8,124 nt of DNA from an uncultured Erysipelotrichaceae bacterium (GTDB lineage Bacteria > Bacillota_I > Bacilli_A > Erysipelotrichales > Erysipelotrichaceae), in assembly GCA_937893225.1 (NCBI GenBank), contig CALBJM010000100.1:1-8124 (forward strand), given 5' to 3'. Each line of letters starts with the position of its first letter. Position 1 is the first letter of the stretch. The notes under the pieces are model-generated. The model made no database searches and was not told the origin of the DNA. It saw nothing but the letters and a program-made list of their open reading frames with translations. Of this stretch, positions 1 through 6,993 are shown piece after piece. The translations under genes were made by a program, and so were the position numbers.

Positions 1-1461
1 TTCCATGTTCATCATCTTTGTGATAGGCATACCACCTGCAACCCATTCTTCAGCAGGCTTGGAAAGATTAGAAATCTTAGAAAGGTATCCATTATAACCG
101 TATTGGATCAACATGAATGCATTGTATCCAAGAGAATAGCAATAATCTGCATCGAAATTTGATGGGAATGCACATCTTCCTTCATAACCAAAGAAATGAT
201 GAAGAGCATTGAACTTGCCATTATAAGTGCCAGCCTTTCTTCTTTCTTCAAGATTAGCCTTTACAAGAGCAGAGAACAACTTTTCAGATTCAATCAAAGA
301 AACTTGTACATTTCCATGAGGATCTCTTTCAAGGAATAACTGCTGCTGAATTGTTTCAGGAAGAATAGCAAATACTGCCATAGATTCCTTTGTTAATCCC
401 TTTTCGATGAATGCATACTTATCTTTCCATGTTGGAAGTGCATTAAATTCATCAGCCTTGCTACCAGCAAGCAATTCATTGATTTCGCCGATCAATACGG
501 AGAATTCAGGAACAAATTCAACAACACCTTCAGGAATAATAGCCACGCCAAAATTCATACCATTTGCACTTCTCTTAGCTACAGAATCTGCAATATAATC
601 AGCAATCTGAGCAAGAGACATCTTCTTCGCAGCAACTTCTTCAGAAATCAAACAAATATTAGGTTGTGTTTCTAGAGCACATTCCAATGCAACATGAGAA
701 GCAGAACGACCCATAACCTTAACGAAATGCCAATATTTCTTAGCAGAATTTGCATCTCTTTCAATATTACCAATAACTTCACTGTACGTCTTTGTAGCTG
801 TATCAAAACCAAAAGAACATTCAATATCTTCGTTCTTCAAGTCACCATCGATTGTCTTAGGACAACCAATAACCTGTACACCTGTATTGTGTGCAGCAAA
901 ATATTCAGCTAATACTGCAGCATTCGTATTAGAATCATCGCCACCAATAATAACAATAGCTGTAATACCATGCTTCTTACAAACTTCAGCTGCTACTTCA
1001 AACTGTTCTTCTGTTTCAAGCTTTGTTCTACCTGAGCCGATAATATCAAATCCACCAGTATTTCTATACTGATTGATATATGCATCATCAAATACTAAAT
1101 AATCATCTTCTAAAAGTCCACTTGGTCCATTCTTGAAACCATAAAGAACATTTTCGCTATTTGTTGCTTTTAAAGCATCATAAAGTCCACAAACAACATT
1201 GTGTCCACCAGGTGCCTGACCACCAGAAAGGATTACACCAACTACTTGCTTCTTAGCAACAGATGTATTTGTTCCTTTTTCAAATGTGATTTCTTTTTTA
1301 CCATAAGTGTTTGGAAATAAAGCCTTGATTTTTTCCTGATCAGCAACACTTTCTGTTGCTTCGCCTTCCTTTACACAAATTTCAGAAATTCCGTGTCTGA
1401 GCATGCCTGGTAATTTTGGAGCATACTTCAGTCTTTCAGTCTGTAATGGTGAAATATTCAT
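1..1461 (-). CDS. pfp: Pyrophosphate-dependent 6-phosphofructokinase (PFP), long form, 3' end cut by window edge
   Basis: The gene encodes diphosphate--fructose-6-phosphate 1-phosphotransferase, the cytoplasmic enzyme that reversibly makes fructose 1,6-bisphosphate from fructose 6-phosphate using PPi instead of ATP. I translated 487 codons without a stop; the frame leaves the window still open. Long PFPs are about 550 residues, so roughly the last 60 are missing. Visible motifs are SGGQAPGGHN (about 79-88, phosphate-binding loop), GGDDSN (173-178), PKTIDGDLKN (201-210, catalytic Asp205), MGRSASHVALE (250-260), IPEG (309-312) and YEGR (426-429). The second Asp in GGDD and the Lys in PKTIDGD are the known family markers of PPi rather than ATP use. 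The start MNISPLQ is chosen because AAGGAG lies 9 nt before it. An in-frame ATG two codons earlier (ending at 1467) would have only 3 nt of spacing. The gene follows the ABC-F gene by 40 bp with no terminator between, so co-transcription is likely. Confidence 0.95.
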   Translation of the reverse strand, partial: MNISPLQTERLKYAPKLPGMLRHGISEICVKEGEATESVADQEKIKALFPNTYGKKEITFEKGTNTSVAKKQVVGVILSGGQAPGGHNVVCGLYDALKATNSENVLYGFKNGPSGLLEDDYLVFDDAYINQYRNTGGFDIIGSGRTKLETEEQFEVAAEVCKKHGITAIVIIGGDDSNTNAAVLAEYFAAHNTGVQVIGCPKTIDGDLKNEDIECSFGFDTATKTYSEVIGNIERDANSAKKYWHFVKVMGRSASHVALECALETQPNICLISEEVAAKKMSLAQIADYIADSVAKRSANGMNFGVAIIPEGVVEFVPEFSVLIGEINELLAGSKADEFNALPTWKDKYAFIEKGLTKESMAVFAILPETIQQQLFLERDPHGNVQVSLIESEKLFSALVKANLEERRKAGTYNGKFNALHHFFGYEGRCAFPSNFDADYCYSLGYNAFMLIQYGYNGYLSKISNLSKPAEEWVAGGMPITKMMNME

Positions 1462-1470
1462 TTTCATTTA

Positions 1471-1478
1471 CTCCTTTT
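1471..1478 (-). promoter_or_regulatory. Ribosome binding site that decides the pfp start
   Basis: The minus strand reads AAAAGGAG here. The next bases are an in-frame TAA (1470-1468), then ATG AAA ATG. Spacing is 3 nt to the first ATG and 9 nt to the second, so the second (at 1461) is the better initiation codon. The first ATG remains possible and would add only Met-Lys. Confidence 0.65.
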
Positions 1479-1501
1479 CAATCAAGAAAATTTTAATTCA
1501 T

Positions 1502-3370
1502 TTATCCTTCTTCTTCAAGAAGTTCTTCCCATCTCTTTTCAAGATGTGCAATTTCATTATGAATATCATCAATATCTTGGTCTAATTCATTCATTTTTGT
1601 ATAATCTTGATAATATTCTGGTTCAAAGCGTAAAGCACGCATATCTTCAAGTTCTGTTTCTTTCTCAGTAATTTGCTTTTCTATTTTCGCAATTTCTCTT
1701 CTACGTGCTTCTGGTGAGATTTGTCTTCTTGTGTTTTCAGATTTACTTTTCTTCTCTTCATCGTGTGAAAATGTTAATAGAGGCTTAGTATCTTCATCTT
1801 CCATATACTCATCATATGTTTTATCGATAAATTCAGCTTTCCCATCTTCGAAGCGTACTAATCCAGTTGCCAATTGTTTAATAAAATATCGGTCATGTGA
1901 AACAAATAGAATCGTGCCTGTAAAACCGTGCAGCGCTTCTTCTAAAGCTTCTTTGCCAGGAATATCCAAATGATTTGTAGGTTCATCTAATATTAACAAA
2001 TTTGCATGATCAAGTAATAATTTTGCTAAAGACAGTCGTACTTTTTCGCCACCCGATAAAACATCAACCATCTTAAAAACATCATCTGCTGAGAATAGAA
2101 ACTGTCCTAATACAGAACGTACTTGCGTACGATCCAAATCAGGATGTTCATCCCATAGTTCTTCTAAAACTGTTTTCCCAGAACTAAATTGTGCAAGCTG
2201 CTGGTCAAAATAACCTTTTTCTATTTGATGTCCAAACAAATAAGAACCACCTAATGAAGGAATAATGTTCATCAAAGTTTTTACAAATGTTGATTTTCCA
2301 GTGCCATTTGGTCCAATAATTGCAATACGATCCCCACGCCTCATTTTCATGGTCACTTCTGTTAAAACATGATCGTAGCCAATTTTCAAATGATCTGTTT
2401 CCAAAACTTTTTCTCCACCTTTTATAGCTGGTGTAAAATGTGCATGAAATGATTGTGTATCCTGGCCATCAAGTGTAATTTTTTCCATCCGATCCAAATA
2501 TTTCATTTTAGATTGTGCAAATGCCGCCTTATTTTTCTTATAGCGAAATTTTTCAATCAAAGATTGCAAACGAGCAATATCTTTTTGTTGTCTTTGATAT
2601 GCTGCTTGTTGTCTCTCTAGATCATTTTCTTTTTGAACAGTAAATGCAGAATAATTTCCTGCATATCTCTTCATCTTACCGAATTCCATGCTTACAACGA
2701 CGTCTACTGTATGATCTAAAAACATTCTATCATGCGAAACAATAACAACTGCTTTAGGATAATTTTTCACATACCCTTCTAACCACTCAATTGCATCAAT
2801 GTCTAGATGATTAGTTGGTTCATCCAACAATAAAATATCTGGTTTCGACAAAAGTAATTTTACAAAGGCGATACGTGTTTTTTGCCCACCAGAAAATGTC
2901 CCAATCATTTTTTTTAAATCGGTTATATCAAATCCAAAACGTGTAAATACCGTTTTCATTTCAGATTCCCAATTATAGCCATTCATTGCCTCAAACTTTT
3001 CCTGTAGCACAGCATATTGACTCATTACTTTTTCTGAATAATCATTTGCCATAGTTTCTTCAAGAAGATTCATTTTCTTCTGTAAAGCAAACAATGGTTC
3101 ATATATTGTCATAAGTTCTTGTTCAACGGTCCAATCTTCATGTTCTAGTACTTTTTGTGCTAGATAACCAATGACTGTACCATTCTGCATGCTTACATTT
3201 CCTTTATCAAATTGCTCTTCACCACACATGCATCGTAAAAATGTTGTTTTACCACAGCCATTTCTACCAACGATAGCAATTTTTTCCGTTCCTTTTATTT
3301 CAAAATTCACATCTTCAAATACTGTATCTGCCCCATAGTATTTTGATGCTTTAGATATTGCATATAACAT
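1502..3370 (-). CDS. ABC-F family ATPase, ribosome-associated, YdiF/Uup-like with C-terminal coiled coil
   Basis: This is a soluble protein of 622 residues with two ABC ATPase domains in one chain and no membrane segments, the layout of ABC-F translation factors that enter the ribosomal E site. Domain 1 has Walker A GRNGCGKTT (35-43), signature FSGGQ (159-163), Walker B LLLDEP with Glu184, and switch SHD (212-214). The linker (about 240-310) is rich in Gln, Arg and Lys, as expected for the segment that reaches toward the P-site tRNA. Domain 2 has GPNGTGKST (353-361), LSGGEK (438-443), LLILDEP with Glu463, and SHDR (490-493). Residues about 552-622 are highly charged and form a probable coiled coil, as in YdiF and Uup. 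The start has GGAG 7 nt upstream and directly follows the asnS terminator. The position near tsaD and rex recalls B. subtilis ydiF. Nothing specifically indicates an antibiotic-resistance ABC-F; a housekeeping role is inferred. Confidence 0.93.
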   Translation of the reverse strand: MLYAISKASKYYGADTVFEDVNFEIKGTEKIAIVGRNGCGKTTFLRCMCGEEQFDKGNVSMQNGTVIGYLAQKVLEHEDWTVEQELMTIYEPLFALQKKMNLLEETMANDYSEKVMSQYAVLQEKFEAMNGYNWESEMKTVFTRFGFDITDLKKMIGTFSGGQKTRIAFVKLLLSKPDILLLDEPTNHLDIDAIEWLEGYVKNYPKAVVIVSHDRMFLDHTVDVVVSMEFGKMKRYAGNYSAFTVQKENDLERQQAAYQRQQKDIARLQSLIEKFRYKKNKAAFAQSKMKYLDRMEKITLDGQDTQSFHAHFTPAIKGGEKVLETDHLKIGYDHVLTEVTMKMRRGDRIAIIGPNGTGKSTFVKTLMNIIPSLGGSYLFGHQIEKGYFDQQLAQFSSGKTVLEELWDEHPDLDRTQVRSVLGQFLFSADDVFKMVDVLSGGEKVRLSLAKLLLDHANLLILDEPTNHLDIPGKEALEEALHGFTGTILFVSHDRYFIKQLATGLVRFEDGKAEFIDKTYDEYMEDEDTKPLLTFSHDEEKKSKSENTRRQISPEARRREIAKIEKQITEKETELEDMRALRFEPEYYQDYTKMNELDQDIDDIHNEIAHLEKRWEELLEEEG

Positions 3371-3381
3371 AAATATTCTCC

Positions 3382-3415
3382 AAAAAAGGAATGGATTTGG
3401 TCAACCCATTCCTTT
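3382..3415 (-). terminator. Rho-independent terminator after asnS, possible attenuator for the ABC-F gene
   Basis: A perfect 10-bp inverted repeat (3385-3394 with 3406-3415, AAAGGAATGG against CCATTCCTTT) encloses an 11-nt loop. On the minus strand the hairpin is followed by a run of six T (3387-3382, partly overlapping the stem foot). It begins 13 nt after the asnS stop. The ABC-F Shine-Dalgarno GGAG starts immediately after the T run at 3381, so any transcript reaching the ABC-F gene from upstream must read through this hairpin. I see no obvious separate promoter in the short space that remains. Confidence 0.8.
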
Positions 3416-3427
3416 CATTCTTTAATT

Positions 3428-4825
3428 TTAGAAATTTAAATTTCTTGGTGTTCTAGCAAATGGAATGACATCACGGATATTTTCTATTCCTGTAATGTAC
3501 ATTACGAGTCTTTCAAATCCGACACCAAAACCAGAATGCTGGCATCCACCATATCTTCTCAAATCAAGATACCATTGATAATGACCCTTGTTCATACCTA
3601 ACTCATCCATTCTAGCTTCTAAGACATCTAATCTTTCTTCACGCTGAGAACCACCAACGAGTTCACCAACGCCAGGGACAAGGCAATCTACGGCTGCTAC
3701 TGTCTTGCCATCATCATTTTGTCTCATATAGAATGCTTTGATATCCTTTGGATAATCTGTTAAGAAAACAGGTCCATTTACAACCTTTTCAGTCAAATAT
3801 CTTTCGTGTTCTGTCATTAAGTCCATTCCCCATTCAATATTGGAATTTTCAAACTTAACACCATCTTCAACTGCTTTTTTCAAAATTTCGATACCTTCCG
3901 TATAAGGCATTCTTCTAAATTCACTATTGCGAACATGCTTGAGTCTTTCTTCAAGTGTTGTATCAATTCTTTCGTTAAAGAACTTCATTTCTTCTGGACA
4001 TGTTTCATAAACATAATCAATACAGTACTTGATCATATCTTCAATAACATCCATATCGAAATCAAGATCCGCAAAAGCCATCTCAGGTTCAATCATCCAA
4101 AATTCAGCTAAATGATTCGTTGTATTAGAATTTTCTGCACGGAATGTTGGACCAAAAGTGTATACATCTCTAAAAGCCAAAGCAAATGCTTCTGCCTGTA
4201 ACTGACCAGAAACCGTCAAAGAAGCATGCTTTCCAAAAAAGTCTTCTTCATATTTTCCATCTTCTCTAGTTGTTACAGTAAATGTTTCACCTGCTCCTTC
4301 AGCATCCGCTCCTGTAATTTCAGGCGTATTTACATATACAAATCCTTGTTCTTGAAAAAATGTATGAATTGCCATTGCTAATGCACTTCTTACTCTAAAT
4401 ACAGCTGAAAATGTATTTGTACGTGGTCTTAAATGACCGATTTCTCTCAAGTATTCAAAAGAATGTCTTTTCTTTTGCAATGGATATGTAGAATCACATG
4501 CACCTTCTAAGTTGATTTCAGTTGCTTGAACTTCAAAAGGCTGCTTTGCATTTGGTGTGATAATAAATTTACCAATTACAGATACTGCTGTTCCTGTTAA
4601 AAATTTTGCTACTTCATCATAATTAGAAAGAGTGTCAGCAGTGTACACGATTTGTGCATTTTGAAAATATGTTCCATCATTTAACGCAATAAAAGACACA
4701 TTTTTACCAGATCGATTAGATCTAACCCATCCTTGTAATTGAACATATTCTAATTGATCCTTTTCATATTCTGTTCCTGTTGCAGTGAGTCTATATAACT
4801 CACGAATGCTCATTTCTGTTGGCAT
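3428..4825 (-). CDS. asnS: Asparaginyl-tRNA synthetase (AsnRS)
   Basis: This class IIb aminoacyl-tRNA synthetase charges tRNA-Asn with asparagine using ATP, in the cytoplasm as a dimer. The 465 residues match the usual bacterial length. An N-terminal OB-fold anticodon-binding domain starts around 27 (VQLQGWVRSNRSGKNVSFI) and runs to about 110. The catalytic domain follows, with motif 2 at 228-248 (FRAEN, then HLAEFWMIEPE) and motif 3 in GFGVGFERL (432-440), followed by GIENIRDVIPFARTP (446-460). The Asn-type sequence around motif 2 and the compact length argue against AspRS, whose bacterial form carries a large insertion. The start is the first ATG, 9 nt after AAGGGG; a second Met at residue 5 is too far from that site. 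Only 18 bp separate it from rex, which leaves no room for a T-box leader, so it is probably co-transcribed with rex. A terminator hairpin follows it. Confidence 0.97.
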   Translation of the reverse strand: MPTEMSIRELYRLTATGTEYEKDQLEYVQLQGWVRSNRSGKNVSFIALNDGTYFQNAQIVYTADTLSNYDEVAKFLTGTAVSVIGKFIITPNAKQPFEVQATEINLEGACDSTYPLQKKRHSFEYLREIGHLRPRTNTFSAVFRVRSALAMAIHTFFQEQGFVYVNTPEITGADAEGAGETFTVTTREDGKYEEDFFGKHASLTVSGQLQAEAFALAFRDVYTFGPTFRAENSNTTNHLAEFWMIEPEMAFADLDFDMDVIEDMIKYCIDYVYETCPEEMKFFNERIDTTLEERLKHVRNSEFRRMPYTEGIEILKKAVEDGVKFENSNIEWGMDLMTEHERYLTEKVVNGPVFLTDYPKDIKAFYMRQNDDGKTVAAVDCLVPGVGELVGGSQREERLDVLEARMDELGMNKGHYQWYLDLRRYGGCQHSGFGVGFERLVMYITGIENIRDVIPFARTPRNLNF

Positions 4826-4843
4826 AATTCTATTCCCCTTATA

Positions 4844-5467
4844 TTAATCTTTCATAGCATTTGTCTCAAAGACCAGCTCTTGGATGCTGCTAACAACATC
4901 CACTTGTTTTACATATACACCTTGTGGTACAGAAAAATGATCCACCGCAAAGCTTACAAAACCCTTGATTCCTTGTTTAACAAGAAGATCAACTGTTTCC
5001 TGTACATCTTGTGATATACATAATATAGCAATTCTACAACCCTTCGGCATTTTCTCGCTCAATTCATTTAAATTAAATACTGGAACTGACGCACCTTGTA
5101 CTTTTTCAGGCTGTAAATCAAAAGCACAAACAATTTCTCCTACAACATGATTCCACTTGTTATAATTCAACAATGCTTTACCTAAGTTTCCAGCACCAAT
5201 TAAAACAATCTTTTCATCAAAATTGACTCCCAGCTCATCTGAAAATTTTTTAATCAAATCATCCACATTGTATCCATAGCCTTGTTTTCCTAAGCTTCCA
5301 AGAAAGGAAAAATCCCTACGAATAGTAGTAGATTCTATGGAAACATAATCTGCAAGTTGACGTGACATGATTTTAGTCACACCTTCTGCTTTTAATTTTC
5401 GTAGTGCTTTTAAATAAACTGGATATCTTTGTAATGTCGCTTTTGGTACTTTTCTATCAGTTGTCAT
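4844..5467 (-). CDS. rex: Redox-sensing transcriptional repressor Rex
   Basis: Rex is a homodimeric repressor that reads the NADH/NAD+ ratio and releases fermentation and respiration promoters when NADH is high. The 207 residues show the normal two-part structure. The N-terminal winged helix begins KVPKATLQRYPVYLKAL and has the recognition-helix region TTIRRDFSFLG (47-57) and the wing KQGYGYNV (61-68). A Rossmann domain follows with the dinucleotide loop GAGNLG (91-96), then GIKGFVSFAV (166-175). The last residues (about 190-204, VVSSIQELVFET) match the C-terminal helix that is swapped between subunits. The start ATG has AAGGTG 6 nt upstream. A probable promoter lies in the 67-bp gap before it, and asnS follows 18 bp after its stop. 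Its targets cannot be read from this window; fermentation genes elsewhere are likely, and control of its own promoter is possible. Confidence 0.95.
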   Translation of the reverse strand: MTTDRKVPKATLQRYPVYLKALRKLKAEGVTKIMSRQLADYVSIESTTIRRDFSFLGSLGKQGYGYNVDDLIKKFSDELGVNFDEKIVLIGAGNLGKALLNYNKWNHVVGEIVCAFDLQPEKVQGASVPVFNLNELSEKMPKGCRIAILCISQDVQETVDLLVKQGIKGFVSFAVDHFSVPQGVYVKQVDVVSSIQELVFETNAMKD

Positions 5468-5484
5468 ATATTCACCTTATGACT

Positions 5485-5514
5485 ATTTTATCACGTTTAG
5501 AAAGTTTGTGAAAA
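5485..5514 (-). promoter_or_regulatory. Probable rex promoter with extended -10
   Basis: On the minus strand, TAAAAT (5490-5485) matches the -10 consensus at five of six positions. It is preceded by TG plus one base (TGATAAAAT), an extended -10. An upstream TTTTCA (5514-5509) at 18-bp spacing matches four of six -35 bases. The predicted start is about 10-20 bases before the rex Shine-Dalgarno. This is sequence matching only. The promoter sits in the largest internal gap of the cluster, where one would be expected. Confidence 0.45.
5487..5514. repeat. Imperfect inverted repeat over the rex promoter, possible operator
   Basis: TTTATCAC (5487-5494) faces GTGAAAAA (5508-5515) across 13 bases with one mismatch. 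The right arm lies in TTGTGAAA (5506-5513), which equals one half of the classic Rex operator TTGTGAAA-N4-TTTCACAA. The partner half at the standard 4-bp spacing is absent: the bases there are AT-rich but do not match. The two arms cover the -35 and -10 hexamers, so bound protein would block RNA polymerase. This is a weak candidate for Rex autoregulation. Confidence 0.25.
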
Positions 5515-5534
5515 AAAGTATAAATTTAATTTTA

Positions 5535-6551
5535 TTATTCTTCACCTGGCATTGGTAAAGAAGGATCAGCAGAAACATCTAGACCACAACGAATGCCATT
5601 CTTATAAGCAACATATCCAGTAGCACCAATCATGGATGCATTATCTGTGCAGTATTTAATTGGCGGTTGTGATAATTCAATATTTGGATATTTCTTCATC
5701 TCCTCTTCCAGCATGACTCTAAGTCTAGAATTTGCTGCAACACCTCCAGCAGTAACGACCATTTTTGGCTGCAATTCTTTTACCGCATTCATCGTTTTTG
5801 TAACCATAAGTCCAAGTGCAGTTTCTTGAAATGCGTATGCAATATCTTCTTTAACAATTGGATTCCCAGCTTTTTCTTCTCTTTGGATAAGTTGTAATAC
5901 TGCAGTTTTTAAACCAGAAAACGAAAAATCAAATGGACTATCTACTTTTGGTGTAGGTAGATGATAATGCTCTTTCCCTTGTTTTGCCATTTTATCAATG
6001 ACTGGTCCTCCAGGATATCCCGTACCAAGAACTCTTGAAACCTTATCATATGCTTCGCCAATTGCATCATCTCTTGTTTCCCCAATGACTTTAAAGTCAT
6101 ACTCAGAATCCATCCAAACAAGTTGAGAATGACCACCACTAATAACTAATGCAAGTAAAGGAAATTGTAGATCATGATCTAATGCAAAACGATTTGCATA
6201 AATATGACCTGTCATATGGTTGACTGGTACAAGAGGTTTATGAAACTCCCAAGCTAAAGTCTTAGCTGCTTGTACACCTACGTGTAATGAACCAATTAAT
6301 CCAGGACCTTGTGTAAAAGTTATAGCATCAATATCATCCATTGTTACCCCAGCTTGCTTTATAGCTTCTGTTATAACAGTGGATATATTTTCCACATGAA
6401 TTCTACTGGCTACTTCTGGAACAACACCTCCATATTGAGTATGTACATTAATTTGGGAAGATACTATATTAGATAAAATTTCTTTTCCATCTTTTACTAT
6501 TGCACAAGCAGTTTCATCACAACTACTTTCTAATGCTAATAACATTGTCAT
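5535..6551 (-). CDS. tsaD: tRNA N6-adenosine threonylcarbamoyltransferase TsaD (Gcp/YgjD)
   Basis: TsaD moves the threonylcarbamoyl group from threonylcarbamoyl-AMP to N6 of A37 in tRNAs that read ANN codons, working with TsaB and TsaE in the cytoplasm. Its 338 residues are the usual length, and the fold is the ASKHA (actin/Hsp70-like) family. Visible family marks are the N-terminal ESSCDET (8-14), GPGLIGSL (82-89), the metal ligands His112 and His116 in NHMTGHIYA, SGGHS (138-142), GGPVID (181-186), FSFSGLKTA (209-217), GGVAANSRLR (269-278) and the third metal ligand Asp303 in CTDNASMIGA. The start ATG follows AGGAGG by 6 nt. An internal ATG two codons on is less well spaced. The rimI stop codon TAG lies inside this Shine-Dalgarno (10-nt gap), so the two genes are tightly linked. 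Old annotations as an O-sialoglycoprotein endopeptidase are wrong for this family. Confidence 0.97.
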   Translation of the reverse strand: MTMLLALESSCDETACAIVKDGKEILSNIVSSQINVHTQYGGVVPEVASRIHVENISTVITEAIKQAGVTMDDIDAITFTQGPGLIGSLHVGVQAAKTLAWEFHKPLVPVNHMTGHIYANRFALDHDLQFPLLALVISGGHSQLVWMDSEYDFKVIGETRDDAIGEAYDKVSRVLGTGYPGGPVIDKMAKQGKEHYHLPTPKVDSPFDFSFSGLKTAVLQLIQREEKAGNPIVKEDIAYAFQETALGLMVTKTMNAVKELQPKMVVTAGGVAANSRLRVMLEEEMKKYPNIELSQPPIKYCTDNASMIGATGYVAYKNGIRCGLDVSADPSLPMPGEE

Positions 6552-6561
6552 AAACGACCTC

Positions 6562-6993
6562 CTAATGCTTCACCATAAGATACGCATTTTCACCATCTGC
6601 GTAATAATTCTTTCGAATACTTACTTTCTTAAAGCCAAACTTTTCATATAAGCTTATAGCTGAAAAGTTAGAAATTCTAACTTCCAACGTGATATTATCA
6701 CATCTTGCAGTATTAACTTTTTCCATACAAAATGAAAGTAAATCACTTGCTATGCCTTTTCTTTGATAATTTTTATCTACTCCAATATTTGCTATTTCAG
6801 CATTCTCATAAGCAATCCAAAGATCAATATAACCAATGATTTTTTTTTCAAATTGATAAACATAAATGGAAGCATATGGATTTTGCGTAATTTGCTCCTC
6901 AAAATCAGAATATGTCCATGCATCATCTTGGAATAAATCTTTTTCAAGCTTTGTAAGATACTGAATATCTGAAATAATCGCCTTACGAATCAT
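6562..6993 (-). CDS. rimI: Protein N-acetyltransferase RimI (GNAT family)
   Basis: This small soluble GNAT acetyltransferase has 143 residues. In E. coli and Salmonella, RimI acetylates the N-terminal alanine of ribosomal protein S18. Acetyl-CoA binding is shown by VDKNYQRKGIA (72-82), the Q/R-x-x-G-x-G/A motif A, preceded by the beta-4 strand AEIANIGV. LEVRISNFSAISLYEKFGF (103-121) is the RimI hallmark; Glu104 and Tyr116 correspond to the catalytic Glu103 and Tyr115 of Salmonella RimI. The gene lies between tsaB and tsaD, as is common in Bacillota (ydiD in B. subtilis), which supports the name. The first ATG lies inside the end of tsaB (11-nt overlap), and no clear Shine-Dalgarno precedes it (AATAAAAAGC), so translation probably depends on ribosomes finishing tsaB. 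Its actual substrate here is not shown; S18 is inferred. Confidence 0.88.
   Translation of the reverse strand: MIRKAIISDIQYLTKLEKDLFQDDAWTYSDFEEQITQNPYASIYVYQFEKKIIGYIDLWIAYENAEIANIGVDKNYQRKGIASDLLSFCMEKVNTARCDNITLEVRISNFSAISLYEKFGFKKVSIRKNYYADGENAYLMVKH

Noticed and set aside
407..1072. Three short plus-strand open frames opposite pfp
   Set aside because: They lie fully antisense to a clearly conserved PFP frame, have no recognisable motifs and no supporting ribosome binding sites.
1479..1501. Terminator or promoter between the ABC-F gene and pfp
   Set aside because: Only a weak five-pair TTTTC/GAAAA stem without a T run is present, and no good paired hexamers fit in the short gap.
1403..1973. 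Plus-strand frames of 60 and 80 codons over the pfp/ABC-F junction and the ABC-F 3' end
   Set aside because: They are rich in Phe, Ser and Ile, as expected for the complement of Lys- and Glu-rich coding sequence; shadows of the real genes.
1502..3370. Antibiotic-resistance ABC-F protein
   Set aside because: The gene neighbourhood and the C-terminal coiled coil fit housekeeping YdiF/Uup-like proteins; nothing visible in the linker specifically indicates a resistance subclass.
4826..4843. T-box or other riboswitch before asnS
   Set aside because: Only 18 bases separate rex and asnS, far too few for a T-box, and they are occupied by the ribosome binding site.
5515..5540. Possible terminator after tsaD (ATAAA/TTTAT stem followed by seven T on the minus strand)
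   Set aside because: The stem has five A-T pairs only and no G-C pair, too weak for a rho-independent terminator; AT-rich spacer is the simpler explanation.
4965..5829. Plus-strand frames of 61 and 65 codons opposite rex and tsaD
   Set aside because: They are antisense to conserved genes and show no family resemblance.
5942..6139. 65-codon minus-strand frame inside tsaD in another frame
   Set aside because: It overlaps the conserved core of TsaD (the SGGHS to GGPVID region), whose reading frame is certain.
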